Source of the DNA: Ambrosia x helenae
Taxonomy: Eukaryota > Streptophyta > Magnoliopsida > Asterales > Asteraceae
Assembly: GCA_030844895.1 (NCBI GenBank)
Contig: CM061228.1
Coordinates: 140,418,444-140,482,443 of the forward strand
Reading direction: 5' to 3'
DNA length: 64,000 nt
The notes under the pieces are model-generated. The model saw nothing but the letters and a program-made list of their open reading frames with translations, was not told the origin of the DNA and ran no database searches. Numbering within the stretch: position 1 is the first letter of the stretch; each line of letters opens with the position of its first letter. This document shows, one piece after another, positions 22,505 to 33,829 of the stretch. A program made the position numbers and the translations under genes.

Positions 22505-25265
22505 TGTAACACCCCAACCGATGGCGGAAACATCAAGGTGTCACGTAGTGACGATTGTTCAATAGCACATGGACTAAATTGTAAATTTGAATACATTGAT
22601 TAAATAATTTATTACATTGAAATGAAATTTCGGGATACAATAATTCTAAAGTGACAAGTCTAGCTAAAGTACAATGTAGACAAGACTGAAATATAAAATC
22701 CATAAGCCTAAAAGAAGCGTCTCAAAACAACCTGAAACATGTACGAAAACGATTTGGTCAATACAAAATGTATTGGTGAGCATACCCTGTTTGGAAACAT
22801 ATAGTAGAAAAGTGTTTAGCAATTCATGTGCGGTACCATTTGCAATTATGTAATAAGTAATATCCGTTCAAAATCAACCCTATGTAAAGAAAAGCAGATA
22901 TATATAGTATGCGCTAGTAGTAATGTAATACATAGCAATGACAAGGACTCTCAACAGAGTCACAAGGGTATATACCATAGTACTATTCATTGAAATGCCA
23001 GGCCCTCAAAGGTTAATGATTTTGACAAGTCATAGACACACAAATTAACATAAAGCAAACACACATGAGAATTGCATTTAGTGAAAGAATAACATTTAGT
23101 CATTGTGTACATGAATAGCCCCAAAAGAGTAAAACATGAAAAAGGGGAAAAATATACTCACAGTTTGCGAAAGCGATCAAAATCCACTTAAGCGGCCGTG
23201 AGCTAAGTAATGGGAATTCCAAAGAATCCAACCTATAATGTGTAATAATACTAATAAGGAAAAAAAAGTCTAAGAGTATCTAGGGACTAAGGCATTAGGG
23301 TTTGCTAAGTCGATTTGGGGAATTAGAGTTTTATAATAAATGAGATTAATATAAAAGTTGTATAATAATATACCAAGTTTAAAACTACGATTTAGGTGGT
23401 ATAATTATTACCAATTAAATATTTAGATAAAAATATGTTTGTATAATTAAGACGAAATAATTTAGTTAATTACTTTAACTATAATAAAATAAATACAATA
23501 ATCATAAATATATAAATAAGTAATTTTGAATTACACAATGATCCAACCAAAGATAATAAAGACATTAAACCATATGAGTATTTCTATTTTATAAGAAAAA
23601 TATTTATAAAATAGATGTTTAAATTGTATAAATAAATAAATGTTTCATTATGTCGTAATTGATAAATAAAACTAATAATACAAGACATAATCCAAAAATG
23701 CTATTTTTATAGAAAATGGATTCTTAAAGATGTAAATAAATGAAAATAATTTTCTCATAATTTATATAAACTTATTTATATTTAAAACTGATTTAATGCG
23801 ATTAAATCATGTTTAAATGATTAAAAATAGGGAAGTCAATAAAAATAAAAGTTTTCTGAACCAATAATTTTTAATTAAGTTCATGATGATTAGAAATAAT
23901 TTATCAAAAATTTTGAGATAAAAATCATTAAAAATGAATTTTTAATCAATTAATTATGATTAAAACAATTTAAATTAATAAAATCATGAAAATAGATATT
24001 TTTCAGAAAACTAAAAATATGACAATTTTCTATGAGGTATCAAGAAGCTACACCTAAATTTTTATAATTTTTAGAGCAACAAGGAATTTATTATGAATAT
24101 TTCAAGTTAAATATATTATATACATTTAAAGAAAATAAGAAAATGAAAATTAAGAAGGAAATACCCAAAAAAACTTCAGATGCGCGTCCATGGGGACTCG
24201 AACCCGGGTACCCTCCATGGTACATCACCATCCCAACCACTAGTCCAAAGTTAATTTTGTAATAAAGTTTAGAAAGAAAATAATAAAACATTATTATTCA
24301 ACCTTCCATCTTCTTCCCCAAATCACACCTAAACCCTAACCCTAACCCCATTTTCAATTAGCCCAATGCAACAGAAATTACCCACGATTTCATGGGGTTT
24401 TTGAGGTTGGATACATAAGAATCAAAACGACATAGCACAAGAGGACTCACAACGCGATTTAAGGTTCGAATTTTTGACTTGCAGGTTCGAACACATATCC
24501 GCCCATTTAAGCAGCTTCATGACGGGTTTGAACTATTTTTTTAGTGGGTTTTGAGCGATTTGGGTGCAGGAACGAGATGGGATGTTTAATTTACGTATTT
24601 GACGATTAAACAAGGCATTTCTATAATTTTTATTATTCCGGTCGTTACATACCAAGCGCCCGATTAAAGCTCACCTTTTAATGCGTTTAAAACCCCAATT
24701 TATGGTCGAAACTCATTATTGATGATGGGGAAACGGTTTGGCGTCAAGTAGAAGTTGAAACGGGCATTAATTTGCGAGTTTAAGACTCGCCGGACATGAA
24801 CTCCGGCCGCCGCCGGCGAGGTTGGCCGGAAAAAACGTGAAAGACAGCAAGAGGAGTATTTTTTTTTTAGACTTTCACTAATTGGCAAGAATGATCCCTC
24901 AGGAGTTAACTGAGTTAGTTATACTATGTTTGGTTAAATTTTTTTCTTTACAAACTACTAACCAAGTTAGCATAAGTTAACTTAAATGTTTTTTTTTTTT
25001 AACTTTATAAAACTTAACCTTTTTTTCAAATAATAAGCTTTACTAGTTTCAATCATAAAACAAATTAATTTAAACTTTTAAAATGAAAACTCTTATAAAC
25101 TTAACTAATGTTTTAGTATATAAATTCGGTTCAAGATGTAAGCGCATCCCATTAAAAATTATATGATCCATAGAAACTCAAACATTTATTATATTTGAAA
25201 ACGATAGAAAAATCCAAGGACTCTAAATAACAACTTGATGAAAGACGAGGGTGACGGATGTCACA
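22505..25265 (-). repeat. 3' LTR of the non-autonomous element
   Basis: 2761 bases. By eye it differs from the other LTR by two G/A substitutions near its left edge and four homopolymer-length changes; these indels account exactly for the 2-base length difference. A tRNA-like segment lies at 24172-24245. Confidence 0.93.
24172..24245 (-). other. tRNA-like Pol III box segment inside the LTR
   Basis: On the minus strand GTGGTTGGGATGG (A-box-like) is followed by a perfect B-box GGGTTCGAGTCCC. The other LTR copy carries it at 29334-29407, and the related solo LTR has a diverged counterpart. It is not a functional tRNA: no acceptor stem or anticodon arm can be folded convincingly by eye. Confidence 0.5.
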
Positions 25266-25279
25266 GTCTCCCCTACTTT
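25266..25279 (-). promoter_or_regulatory. Polypurine tract of the LTR element
   Basis: Minus strand AAAGTAGGGGAGAC directly precedes the 3' LTR start TGTGACATC, the position of a plus-strand DNA primer. The same 14-base word recurs at 25534-25547 inside the element. Confidence 0.8.
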
Positions 25280-27640
25280 AGAAAATTTCGTCTCGAAATT
25301 TCTTTCTAGTGGAGCTACTAGGAAACAAAAGGTGTTGTAATAGTCAACTATATATTTTTTTTTAAATAAAATTTCATCATTTATGATTCGACAAAATTTT
25401 AAATAGTTGTCTAGTACCCAAAGTAAAAGTTTCAAAGTTCTTGATAATTGACCCAAAGTTAGATAGTTGATAGTTTAAATGAGGAAAGTTTTAGGAATGT
25501 ATAACAGGTGAGGAAAAGGCACTAATGACGGTAGTCTCCCCTACTTTAGAAGGGTTTCTGCCCGAACCTTATTAAATACAGGCAACGGGATTTCGACTAA
25601 CAGGAGGTGTAAGTGTATACAAAGTTTAAGGTTTTCTGTAGGGGTGGTCAAAAGAAAGACTCTAGGAAGACGAATTGAAGCTCGTGTAAGAACGTTCTTA
25701 TTGAAAATAATAGCTATTAGTCAACTATCTAATAAGGAGGTAGTAATGGGTAACGGGTCGGTTCTTGGTTAGACTCCTAGTCCGTTCCCGCAGTATCGTT
25801 TATGCTTATATATAGGGTGTACCGCAGCTGACCCACCACACTCCCGATACTTTGGATTCGTACTGATTGTCTACCAACAACCTGATTAGAATTACACACC
25901 ACCCTCATGTACCTGTAAGCCCATGATTGCGTTCCGGACCGTAATCATCGATTTACCTTACACTTAGGTGTTATGCTTTTCCATAACCCTATCCTAAGTA
26001 ATACTGGAAATAAATGCGTGCAACTCATATGTAATAGCCACTGTAATGAAATAATGTTTAATCATGACATGGTTAGAGGTCCTTCCCTTTCGGGTTTTCC
26101 CTTTAACCGTAATGAGAGTAACATGTAAGTATAAGACATGGTTAGAGGTTCTTCCCTTTCGGGTTTACCCTTAACCGGTAACTTTTGTTCACATCGTTGG
26201 CTCAGAACACTCATATTGATAGACCCTGAGGTTTACACCGTTCCCCTCGGATTGAAGAAATACTTTAATTCGAGTCGTACGTGGGCACCGGCTTAGATCT
26301 CATACGAGTTATCAGCTAGTATGTCCGTTGGCCATGATGATGAACAAAATAATGTAAAGTATAACAGGGTTTTGCTCAAAACAGGAAAGAAAATATGCAT
26401 ACCAAATATGTGTTCAAGTAAGTATATAAGTATAGCATAAAATTTCGACTGAAAGAATAGTATAACATAAATCGAGTAAATCGCACAATTGTACAAAATG
26501 AAAGTAAACGAGTTGAATTAATACAGATAGACAATGTGAAAATAATCACAAATAATGTGTTAAAAACAACTATGAATAAAATGGTGCAAGAATAAAATAA
26601 TGAAATTTATAGCAAATGAATGTGCACGGAACGGGTGTACTGCCTACTGGCATGTGAGTTAAAATCTAGTAATTTTACATATATGCGTTATATTATAAAA
26701 GACATTTAGCAACATTCTGATAAAAGATATGTCCATTGTTTTGTTAAACCAAAAGTTTTGCAACTGAAAGAGTATAAGTGTAAAAAGTAAATTTTCGCAG
26801 TTTACTCGACTTTGTGATATTGTTGGAAGAATAGTAATGATGCATGAGAATAAATTTTTAGAAATCGAAGTGTGTTTTAGATTTAAAACAGGTTCATTTG
26901 CAAAATCTTTGTAAATACATATTTTCATGTGTTTACGAGAAGTTGAGTTTGAAAGATGTTATAAGGCTTATTATTAGTTGCAAATTTTTTTCGAAAACAT
27001 ATATTGAATACGTCAAAAGGTTTACATTTGACCTTTAAAATATGCAATAAATGCAAAATGAAACCATTTTTATGAAGTATGTGTAAATCTAATGTGTTTC
27101 AAAAGACCAAGATTTAAAATGACGTGAATGATAAAATTAACGTATGTAATAGATTACCAATATTTAAGAAAGTTCATAATCAACGAGATGTAGAAATAGA
27201 TCCTTGAGATTTGGATTTCACTCCTAACTCAAAGATGTATTTCAAAATTGAAAACGATTGTGGAATGAAACCAATCACTAAGTTAAGGATATCACTCCCA
27301 GCTTAGTGGTTAAGTTATCTTTTGAAGGAAATACTCTTTGAGGTGTGGATGTCACTCCTATCTCAAACATATATTCCTAAGATAAATAACCTATAGAGGA
27401 GTGAAACTAATCACCAAGGTATGGATACCACTCCTAACTTGATGATATCGTTTCGTTTGTGAAATACGAGTGTCTGCTTCGCCAAGAAAAATATCGAAAG
27501 AATAACGAGAAATAATCATAATGAAAATATCTTGAAAGAAAATAATAGGAAATAAGAGAAATATAAACGAGAGGACTCGTGAAAGTAGGCTTAGTTATAG
27601 TCTAGGCTAAAAGGCATTCTAATAACCTAATTCCCTATAA
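25280..27640 (-). other. Non-coding internal region of the LTR element
   Basis: No frame longer than about 90 codons and no retroviral-type domain. It holds short repeats: a second polypurine-like word (25534-25547), GACATGGTTAGAGGT.CTTCCC twice (about 26067 and 26138), and a repeated theme around GGAT.TCACTCCTAACT near 27210, 27285, 27345 and 27430. These may be RNA-structure or packaging signals, which is inference. Confidence 0.6.
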
Positions 27641-27657
27641 CCATGGCTCTGATACCA
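27641..27657 (-). promoter_or_regulatory. Primer-binding site, initiator tRNA-Met
   Basis: Minus strand TGGTATCAGAGCCATGG lies three bases inside the 5' LTR end. It matches the usual plant site complementary to the 3' end of initiator Met-tRNA. It fixes the element's orientation. Confidence 0.9.
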
Positions 27658-27660
27658 ATC

Positions 27661-30423
27661 TGTAACACCCCAACCGATGGCGGAAACATCAAGGTGTCAC
27701 GTAGTGACGATTGTTCAATAGCACATGGACTAAATTATAAATTTGAATACATTGATTAAATAATTTATTACATTGAAATGAAATTTCGGGATACAATAAT
27801 TCTAAAGTGACAAGTCTAGCTAAAATACAATGTAGACAAGACTGAAATATAAAATCCATAAGCCTAAAAGAAGCGTCTCAAAACAACCTGAAACATGTAC
27901 GAAAACGATTTGGTCAATACAAAATGTATTGGTGAGCATACCCTGTTTGGAAACATATAGTAGAAAAGTGTTTAGCAATTCATGTGCGGTACCATTTGCA
28001 ATTATGTAATAAGTAATATCCGTTCAAAATCAACCCTATGTAAAGAAAAGCAGATATATATAGTATGCGCTAGTAGTAATGTAATACATAGCAATGACAA
28101 GGACTCTCAACAGAGTCACAAGGGTATATACCATAGTACTATTCATTGAAATGCCAGGCCCTCAAAGGTTAATGATTTTGACAAGTCATAGACACACAAA
28201 TTAACATAAAGCAAACACACATGAGAATTGCATTTAGTGAAAGAATAACATTTAGTCATTGTGTACATGAATAGCCCCAAAAGAGTAAAACATGAAAAAG
28301 GGGAAAAATATACTCACAGTTTGCGAAAGCGATCAAAATCCACTTAAGCGGCCGTGAGCTAAGTAATGGGAATTCCAAAGAATCCAACCTATAATGTGTA
28401 ATAATACTAATAAGGAAAAAAAAGTCTAAGAGTATCTAGGGACTAAGGCATTAGGGTTTGCTAAGTCGATTTGGGGAATTAGAGTTTTATAATAAATGAG
28501 ATTAATATAAAAGTTGTATAATAATATACCAAGTTTAAAACTACGATTTAGGTGGTATAATTATTACCAATTAAATATTTAGATAAAAATATGTTTGTAT
28601 AATTAAGACGAAATAATTTAGTTAATTACTTTAACTATAATAAAATAAATACAATAATCATAAATATATAAATAAGTAATTTTGAATTACACAATGATCC
28701 AACCAAAGATAATAAAGACATTAAACCATATGAGTATTTCTATTTTATAAGAAAAATATTTATAAAATAGATGTTTAAATTGTATAAATAAATAAATGTT
28801 TCATTATGTCGTAATTGATAAATAAAACTAATAATACAAGACATAATCCAAAAATGCTATTTTTATAGAAAATGGATTCTTAAAGATGTAAATAAATGAA
28901 AATAATTTTCTCATAATTTATATAAACTTATTTATATTTAAAACTGATTTAATGCGATTAAATCATGTTTAAATGATTAAAAATAGGGAAGTCAATAAAA
29001 ATAAAAGTTTTCTGAACCAATAATTTTTAATTAAGTTCATGATGATTAGAAATAATTTATCAAAAATTTTGAGATAAAAATCATTAAAAATGAATTTTTA
29101 ATCAATTAATTATGATTAAAACAATTTAAATTAATAAAATCATGAAAATAGATATTTTTCAGAAAACTAAAAATATGACAATTTTCTATGAGGTATCAAG
29201 AAGCTACACCTAAATTTTTATAATTTTTAGAGCAACAAGGAATTTATTATGAATATTTCAAGTTAAATATATTATATACATTTAAAGAAAATAAGAAAAT
29301 GAAAATTAAGAAGGAAATACCCAAAAAAAACTTCAGATGCGCGTCCATGGGGACTCGAACCCGGGTACCCTCCATGGTACATCACCATCCCAACCACTAG
29401 TCCAAAGTTAATTTTGTAATAAAGTTTAGAAAGAAAATAATAAAACATTATTATTCAACCTTCCATCTTCTTCCCCAAATCACACCTAAACCCTAACCCT
29501 AACCCCATTTTCAATTAGCCCAATGCAACAGAAATTACCCACGATTTCATGGGGTTTTTGAGGTTGGATACATAAGAATCAAAACGACATAGCACAAGAG
29601 GACTCACAACGCGATTTAAGGTTCGAATTTTTGACTTGCAGGTTCGAACACATATCCGCCCATTTAAGCAGCTTCATGACGGGTTTGAACTATTTTTTTA
29701 GTGGGTTTTGAGCGATTTGGGTGCAGGAACGAGATGGGATGTTTAATTTACGTATTTGACGATTAAACAAGGCATTTCTATAATTTTTATTATTCCGGTC
29801 GTTACATACCAAGCGCCCGATTAAAGCTCACCTTTTAATGCGTTTAAAACCCCAATTTATGGTCGAAACTCATTATTGATGATGGGGAAACGGTTTGGCG
29901 TCAAGTAGAAGTTGAAACGGGCATTAATTTGCGAGTTTAAGACTCGCCGGACATGAACTCCGGCCGCCGCCGGCGAGGTTGGCCGGAAAAACGTGAAAGA
30001 CAGCAAGAGGAGTATTTTTTTTTTTAGACTTTCACTAATTGGCAAGAATGATCCCTCAGGAGTTAACTGAGTTAGTTATACTATGTTTGGTTAAATTTTT
30101 TTCTTTACAAACTACTAACCAAGTTAGCATAAGTTAACTTAAATGTTTTTTTTTTTTTAACTTTATAAAACTTAACCTTTTTTTCAAATAATAAGCTTTA
30201 CTAGTTTCAATCATAAAACAAATTAATTTAAACTTTTAAAATGAAAACTCTTATAAACTTAACTAATGTTTTAGTATATAAATTCGGTTCAAGATGTAAG
30301 CGCATCCCATTAAAAATTATATGATCCATAGAAACTCAAACATTTATTATATTTGAAAACGATAGAAAAATCCAAGGACTCTAAATAACAACTTGATGAA
30401 AGACGAGGGTGACGGATGTCACA
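27661..30423 (-). repeat. 5' LTR of the non-autonomous element
   Basis: 2763 bases, termini and content as the 3' LTR. Transcription of the element should start within it and run leftward; I could not fix a TATA box. Confidence 0.93.
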
Positions 30424-30871
30424 TTATATGATCCAAATCCTTCAAAACTCGCACCAGTGCTTTGAAAAAGAAGAAGTAGTAATGGGTAGAGAGTTCAACA
30501 TCGATTTAATAAGCACCACCCGGCCTCCAAATGATAAAAGTCTCGCTTTTCATAAAGATAATCGGCTACGAAAAGTATCTAGAACCGGCTTCCAATGCTT
30601 GTATAAATTCATATTTTTCACCCACCGGTAGTCCGAGATGCACAAAAGGCAAGTTTCCCAGCTTACAATTTATAATATTCGCCATTGCTTGTGCCAACAC
30701 CCACCCCGTATAAACTACTCTTTCTCAACTTAACCTTCAATTCGGAAGCTAGATAGAATCATCTCATGATTCTTTTCAGATTCATCGCATTCCCCTCGGA
30801 CCAATCCCCCAAGAAGATCACGTTATCGGCGTATAGGAAGTGTGACAAAACCAAACTCCCATTACCGCAAT
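30424..30871 (-). pseudogene. LINE reverse transcriptase, catalytic part
   Basis: Minus-strand reading shows VLSHFLYADNVIFLGDW near 30800-30850, then INCKLGNLPFVHLGLPVG toward 30650. This is the palm/thumb part of L1 RT. The catalytic YADD box reads YADN here: the second Asp is lost. A LTR retrotransposon lies to its left and a hAT MITE to its right. Confidence 0.8.
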
Positions 30872-31366
30872 TAGGGGTGTAAATGACACGTAGCGGCTCG
30901 GGATCGACTCGGTAAAAAGCTCGAACGAGCCGAGCCTTAACGAGCCCGAGCCCGAGCCTGAAATATGGCTCGTTTAGTTATCGAGCCCGAGCTCGAGCCC
31001 TAGATACAAAGCTCGATTGGGCTCGCGAGCCTAATCGAGCCTTAACGAGCTAGAGCCCGAACCCGAGCCCGAGCCTAAGTTACAGCCGAGCCTAAGTTAT
31101 AGCTTTAACGATTGGGCTCGCGAGCCTAAGTTATAGCCGAGCTTTTGCGAGCTCGAGCCGAGCTTTTGAGCTCGTTTGAGATTCTCAAATCACCTCGAGC
31201 CGAGCCGAGCCGAGCTCGAGCTTTGGATTTTGCTAGCGAGCCGAGCTCGAGCTCAAGATTGTAGGCTCGAACCGAGCCGAGCTCGAGCTCGAGCTTCACA
31301 AAACCTTAACGAGCCCGAGCCGAGCCCAGTCAGGCTCGGGCTCGGCTCGGCTCGTTTACACCCCTA
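30872..31366. mobile_element. hAT-like MITE of the GAGCCGAGCTCG family
   Basis: Terminal inverted repeats TAGGGGTGTAAA/TTTACACCCCTA and a perfect 8-base duplication ACCGCAAT (30864-30871 and 31367-31374). The interior is repeated GAGCTCGAGCCGAGC-type words. It disrupts the LINE RT. A second copy, in the opposite orientation, lies at 34831-35313. Confidence 0.93.
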
Positions 31367-32410
31367 ACCGCAATGCAGCCCGTTGACCACACCTATCTCA
31401 ACCGCCCTTTTCATTACCCCAGTCAACGCTTCCATAACTAATACAAATAGAAAGGGAGATATCGGATCCCCTTGTCTAAGTTCGCGCTTACACGAGAACT
31501 CATGAGTCGGGGACCCATTTACCAATACTGAGACCTTAGCCGAAGACGCCAAAGCCATGATCCATCTACAACATAATTGTGGAAAGTTCATATGCGCCAT
31601 TATTGACTCCAGAAAAGCCCAATTCACCGAATCATATGCTTTGTCGATATCAATGTAAAAAAAATCCCTTACGTTTCATCCTTTTGATCCAACTCAACAT
31701 TTCATTTAGCATAAGTGGCCCGTCCGTTATGTTCCGACCCGCAATGAATGTTGATTGCTCATGAGACTCTAATTTATCTATAACGCCATTTAACCTCGCA
31801 ACTAGCACCTTATAAATTACCTTGTTAATGCACCCTATCAGGCTAATCGGTCTTTATTCCTAAAAATCCATCGGGCTTTCCATCTTTAGAATTAAGGCAA
31901 TTATATAATATGCGCACCCAGCCCCCATTTGTGGTTGTTGGTAAAATTCTTGAAACAGCCTCACAAAGTCCGCCTCGAGCACCCCCCCCCCCACACCTTT
32001 TTAAAAACTTAAAGTTAAATCTGTCGGGTCCTGGGGCTTTGTCACTATCATATTCCCACACTGCGTCTTTTATTTCGGCTACCGATAAAGGTTATATTAG
32101 GCGACTTGCATCGGAATCTGAAAGTTTACTAACATGAGAACAGTTTATGGATGGCCTACTCGACATTGGTTCCTGGAATTTATCCATTAAAAAATTAAAG
32201 GCCCGTCTTTGACAACCGTCGGACACGCTGACCACTCCCCATCTATTAACACCCTATTTATCTTATTACTTGTAGTGTTCGCATTAGTGAACCTGTGGAA
32301 AAACCCGAAATTTTCGTCACCCTCCAAAGCCCACCTAACTCTTGCCTTTTGTTTCGCATCCAGACCCTTTTCCCTTTTGAATTTTGAAATCAACGACTTA
32401 CATTCCAATC
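31367..32410 (-). pseudogene. LINE reverse transcriptase, N-terminal and finger part
   Basis: Frames broken by stops read ARVRWALEGDENFGFFHR, SDKAPGPDRFNFKFLKRC and NWAFLESIMAHMNFPQLC, then ELRQGDPISPFLFVLVMEAL: the standard order of plant L1 RT motifs. An in-frame CG-rich expansion near 31980-31990 (a C run) and several stops show decay. Confidence 0.85.
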
Positions 32411-33232
32411 TCATCGCCTGCTCCAACTCAAGTAACCCACGGTTTCGGCTAGAAGCTCTAGCCTCTCAAGCTCCTTCACCTTTTGTTGGAACATACCTTC
32501 CCTATTTTGCCTCTCCAAAGTAACCCATTCCTTAATCCGATTCTCCAGAAATTTCAATTTTGTTGACAGCGCTACATCTGCCGATCCATGGGATAGAAAC
32601 CTCGCGCATCTCCTCACAACAAGCTCCACAAAGCTAGGTAATTCGAACCACGTATTATAGAATCGGAACGGAATGTGTCCGTATTCGGCTGCCACCACGG
32701 ACATTGTGATCAGACAGTGATCCGATACGTGTCTCGACAAGGCGTTCACCGAGTACCTATCCAATTTGCACATTTTTAAACCATTGTTGGACTTGTAAGT
32801 ATAACGGTGACCACCCATATTGTACTCTCTAAGATCTGCTCGGGCAACGAAGTTGTTGCAATACTCTGCGTTTAACGCCACAAACTCTGTATTCAACCTT
32901 TCATCTTGACTCGTGGCATCATTGAAATCCCCGAATAAGACCCATAAACCCGGTAATGAAACTTTGACCCGGAACAGCTCCTCCCATATACCCCTTCTAA
33001 GGACCGCATCATTGGGCGCGTATACGTTTACAACATTTAATATTTTCCCATAAGCAACCAACGACCCAGATGTAATAAGAAAGTACCTATTTAATCGAAC
33101 TAGAAGCTTGGAAAACTCTCGGATCCCATATGCTAATAATTCCACCATACCTGCCCTCTGAGTATACCATGTCATAGCTGAATCTAGTTCTGCCCCAAAA
33201 AGACGACAGTAAAAACGATGAACCTGGACCCA
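32411..33232 (-). pseudogene. LINE endonuclease domain, 5'-truncated
   Basis: An open minus-strand frame of about 254 codons with apurinic-endonuclease-type motifs: VVNVYAPND, LFGDFND, KLDRYSVN and SDHCLITMS. These correspond to metal-binding and catalytic blocks of L1 endonuclease. The start of the domain is missing because the insertion is 5'-truncated at 33232, next to the target duplication. Confidence 0.85.
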
Positions 33233-33520
33233 ATGACTATTAACACCGGAAAATCTTGTAACAAATTAGATAATCAGGGAAAAAATAACAACCAAAGAAT
33301 AGTATACGTAAAATCGTTTTTTTATAAATTAAATTATTTATTAATATTTTACTCATCTCATTTATTTTTTCAATTTGTAAAATAACCTGATCCATACCCA
33401 AATTATGATCCCCTAATATGTTGAGGGGATTAAATCATCATATACAACCTGGTGGTAAAGCTATGAGTTCTGAGGGGTAGAGTAGATTTAGATTGAAGCA
33501 AAATAAGATTAAACCATAGC

Positions 33521-33825
33521 CAGGGCTGATAATTGAGACACGAACACGATAACCTGACATGAACCTACATGATTTTAACAGGTTTCGTGTTAGGCCTTAA
33601 CAAGTTTCGTGTCTATAACAGGTCGACATGTTAAGACCTGTTTATTTTCGTGTTCGTGTTTACCTGTTTCGTGTTCGTGTCATAACAAGTCTTATCGTGT
33701 TTCTTATCATGTCTTATCGTGTTAACCTATCATGCATAGGTTCGTGTTTAAAAAAAATGACACGATTAGATTTCGTGTCGTGTTCGTGTCTTAACAGGTT
33801 CGTGTAACCTGTTATGCTAGCCCTA
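33521..33825. mobile_element. Decayed hAT-like MITE of the CGTGTTCGTGTC family
   Basis: The ends CAGGGCTGATAATTGAGACA and, inverted, TAGGGCTAGCATAACAGG are partial inverted repeats. The interior repeats TTCGTGTT, ACACGAACACG and AACAGGT words. The flanks are only partly similar (ACCATAGC against GCCATTAA), so no firm duplication. Confidence 0.6.
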
Positions 33826-33829
33826 GCCA

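Larger units (their letters stand above)
22505..30423 (-). mobile_element. Young non-autonomous Ty3-type LTR retrotransposon
   Basis: A complete 7.9 kb element with 5-base duplications TTATA (22500-22504 and 30424-30428), two nearly identical 2.76 kb LTRs and a 2.4 kb internal region. It lies on the minus strand: a primer-binding site complementary to initiator Met-tRNA adjoins the 27661 LTR and a polypurine tract adjoins the 25265 LTR. LTR termini (minus strand TGTGACATCC...GGGGTGTTACA) resemble Tekay/Del chromoviruses. No gag, protease, RT, RNase H or integrase frame is present, so it must be moved in trans, in the manner of LARD elements. It is inserted in the LINE. Confidence 0.93.
19898..33232 (-). 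mobile_element. L1-type LINE, split by nested insertions
   Basis: One minus-strand LINE copy. The ORF2 endonuclease, reverse transcriptase and C-terminal zinc-knuckle parts occur in order from 33232 down to 19898, interrupted by an LTR element remnant (20533-22110), an LTR retrotransposon (22505-30423) and a hAT MITE (30872-31366). The poly(A) side is at 19898 and the 5'-truncated side at 33232. The same 9-base word ATGACTATT lies at both outer edges (19889-19897 and 33233-33241), supporting a single insertion. About 100 codons are missing around the remnant. The element is dead: frameshifts, stops and altered catalytic residues are visible. Confidence 0.8.

Noticed and set aside
24172..24245. 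Functional tRNA gene
   Set aside because: The boxes are present but acceptor stem and anticodon arm do not form, and the segment is duplicated as part of the LTRs.
22505..30423. Simple 2.76 kb segmental duplication
   Set aside because: Target duplications, primer-binding site and polypurine tract show that the repeats are LTRs of one element.
31176..31367. 63-codon frame rich in Glu, Pro, Ser, Arg
   Set aside because: It lies wholly in the GAGCCGAGC repeats of a MITE.
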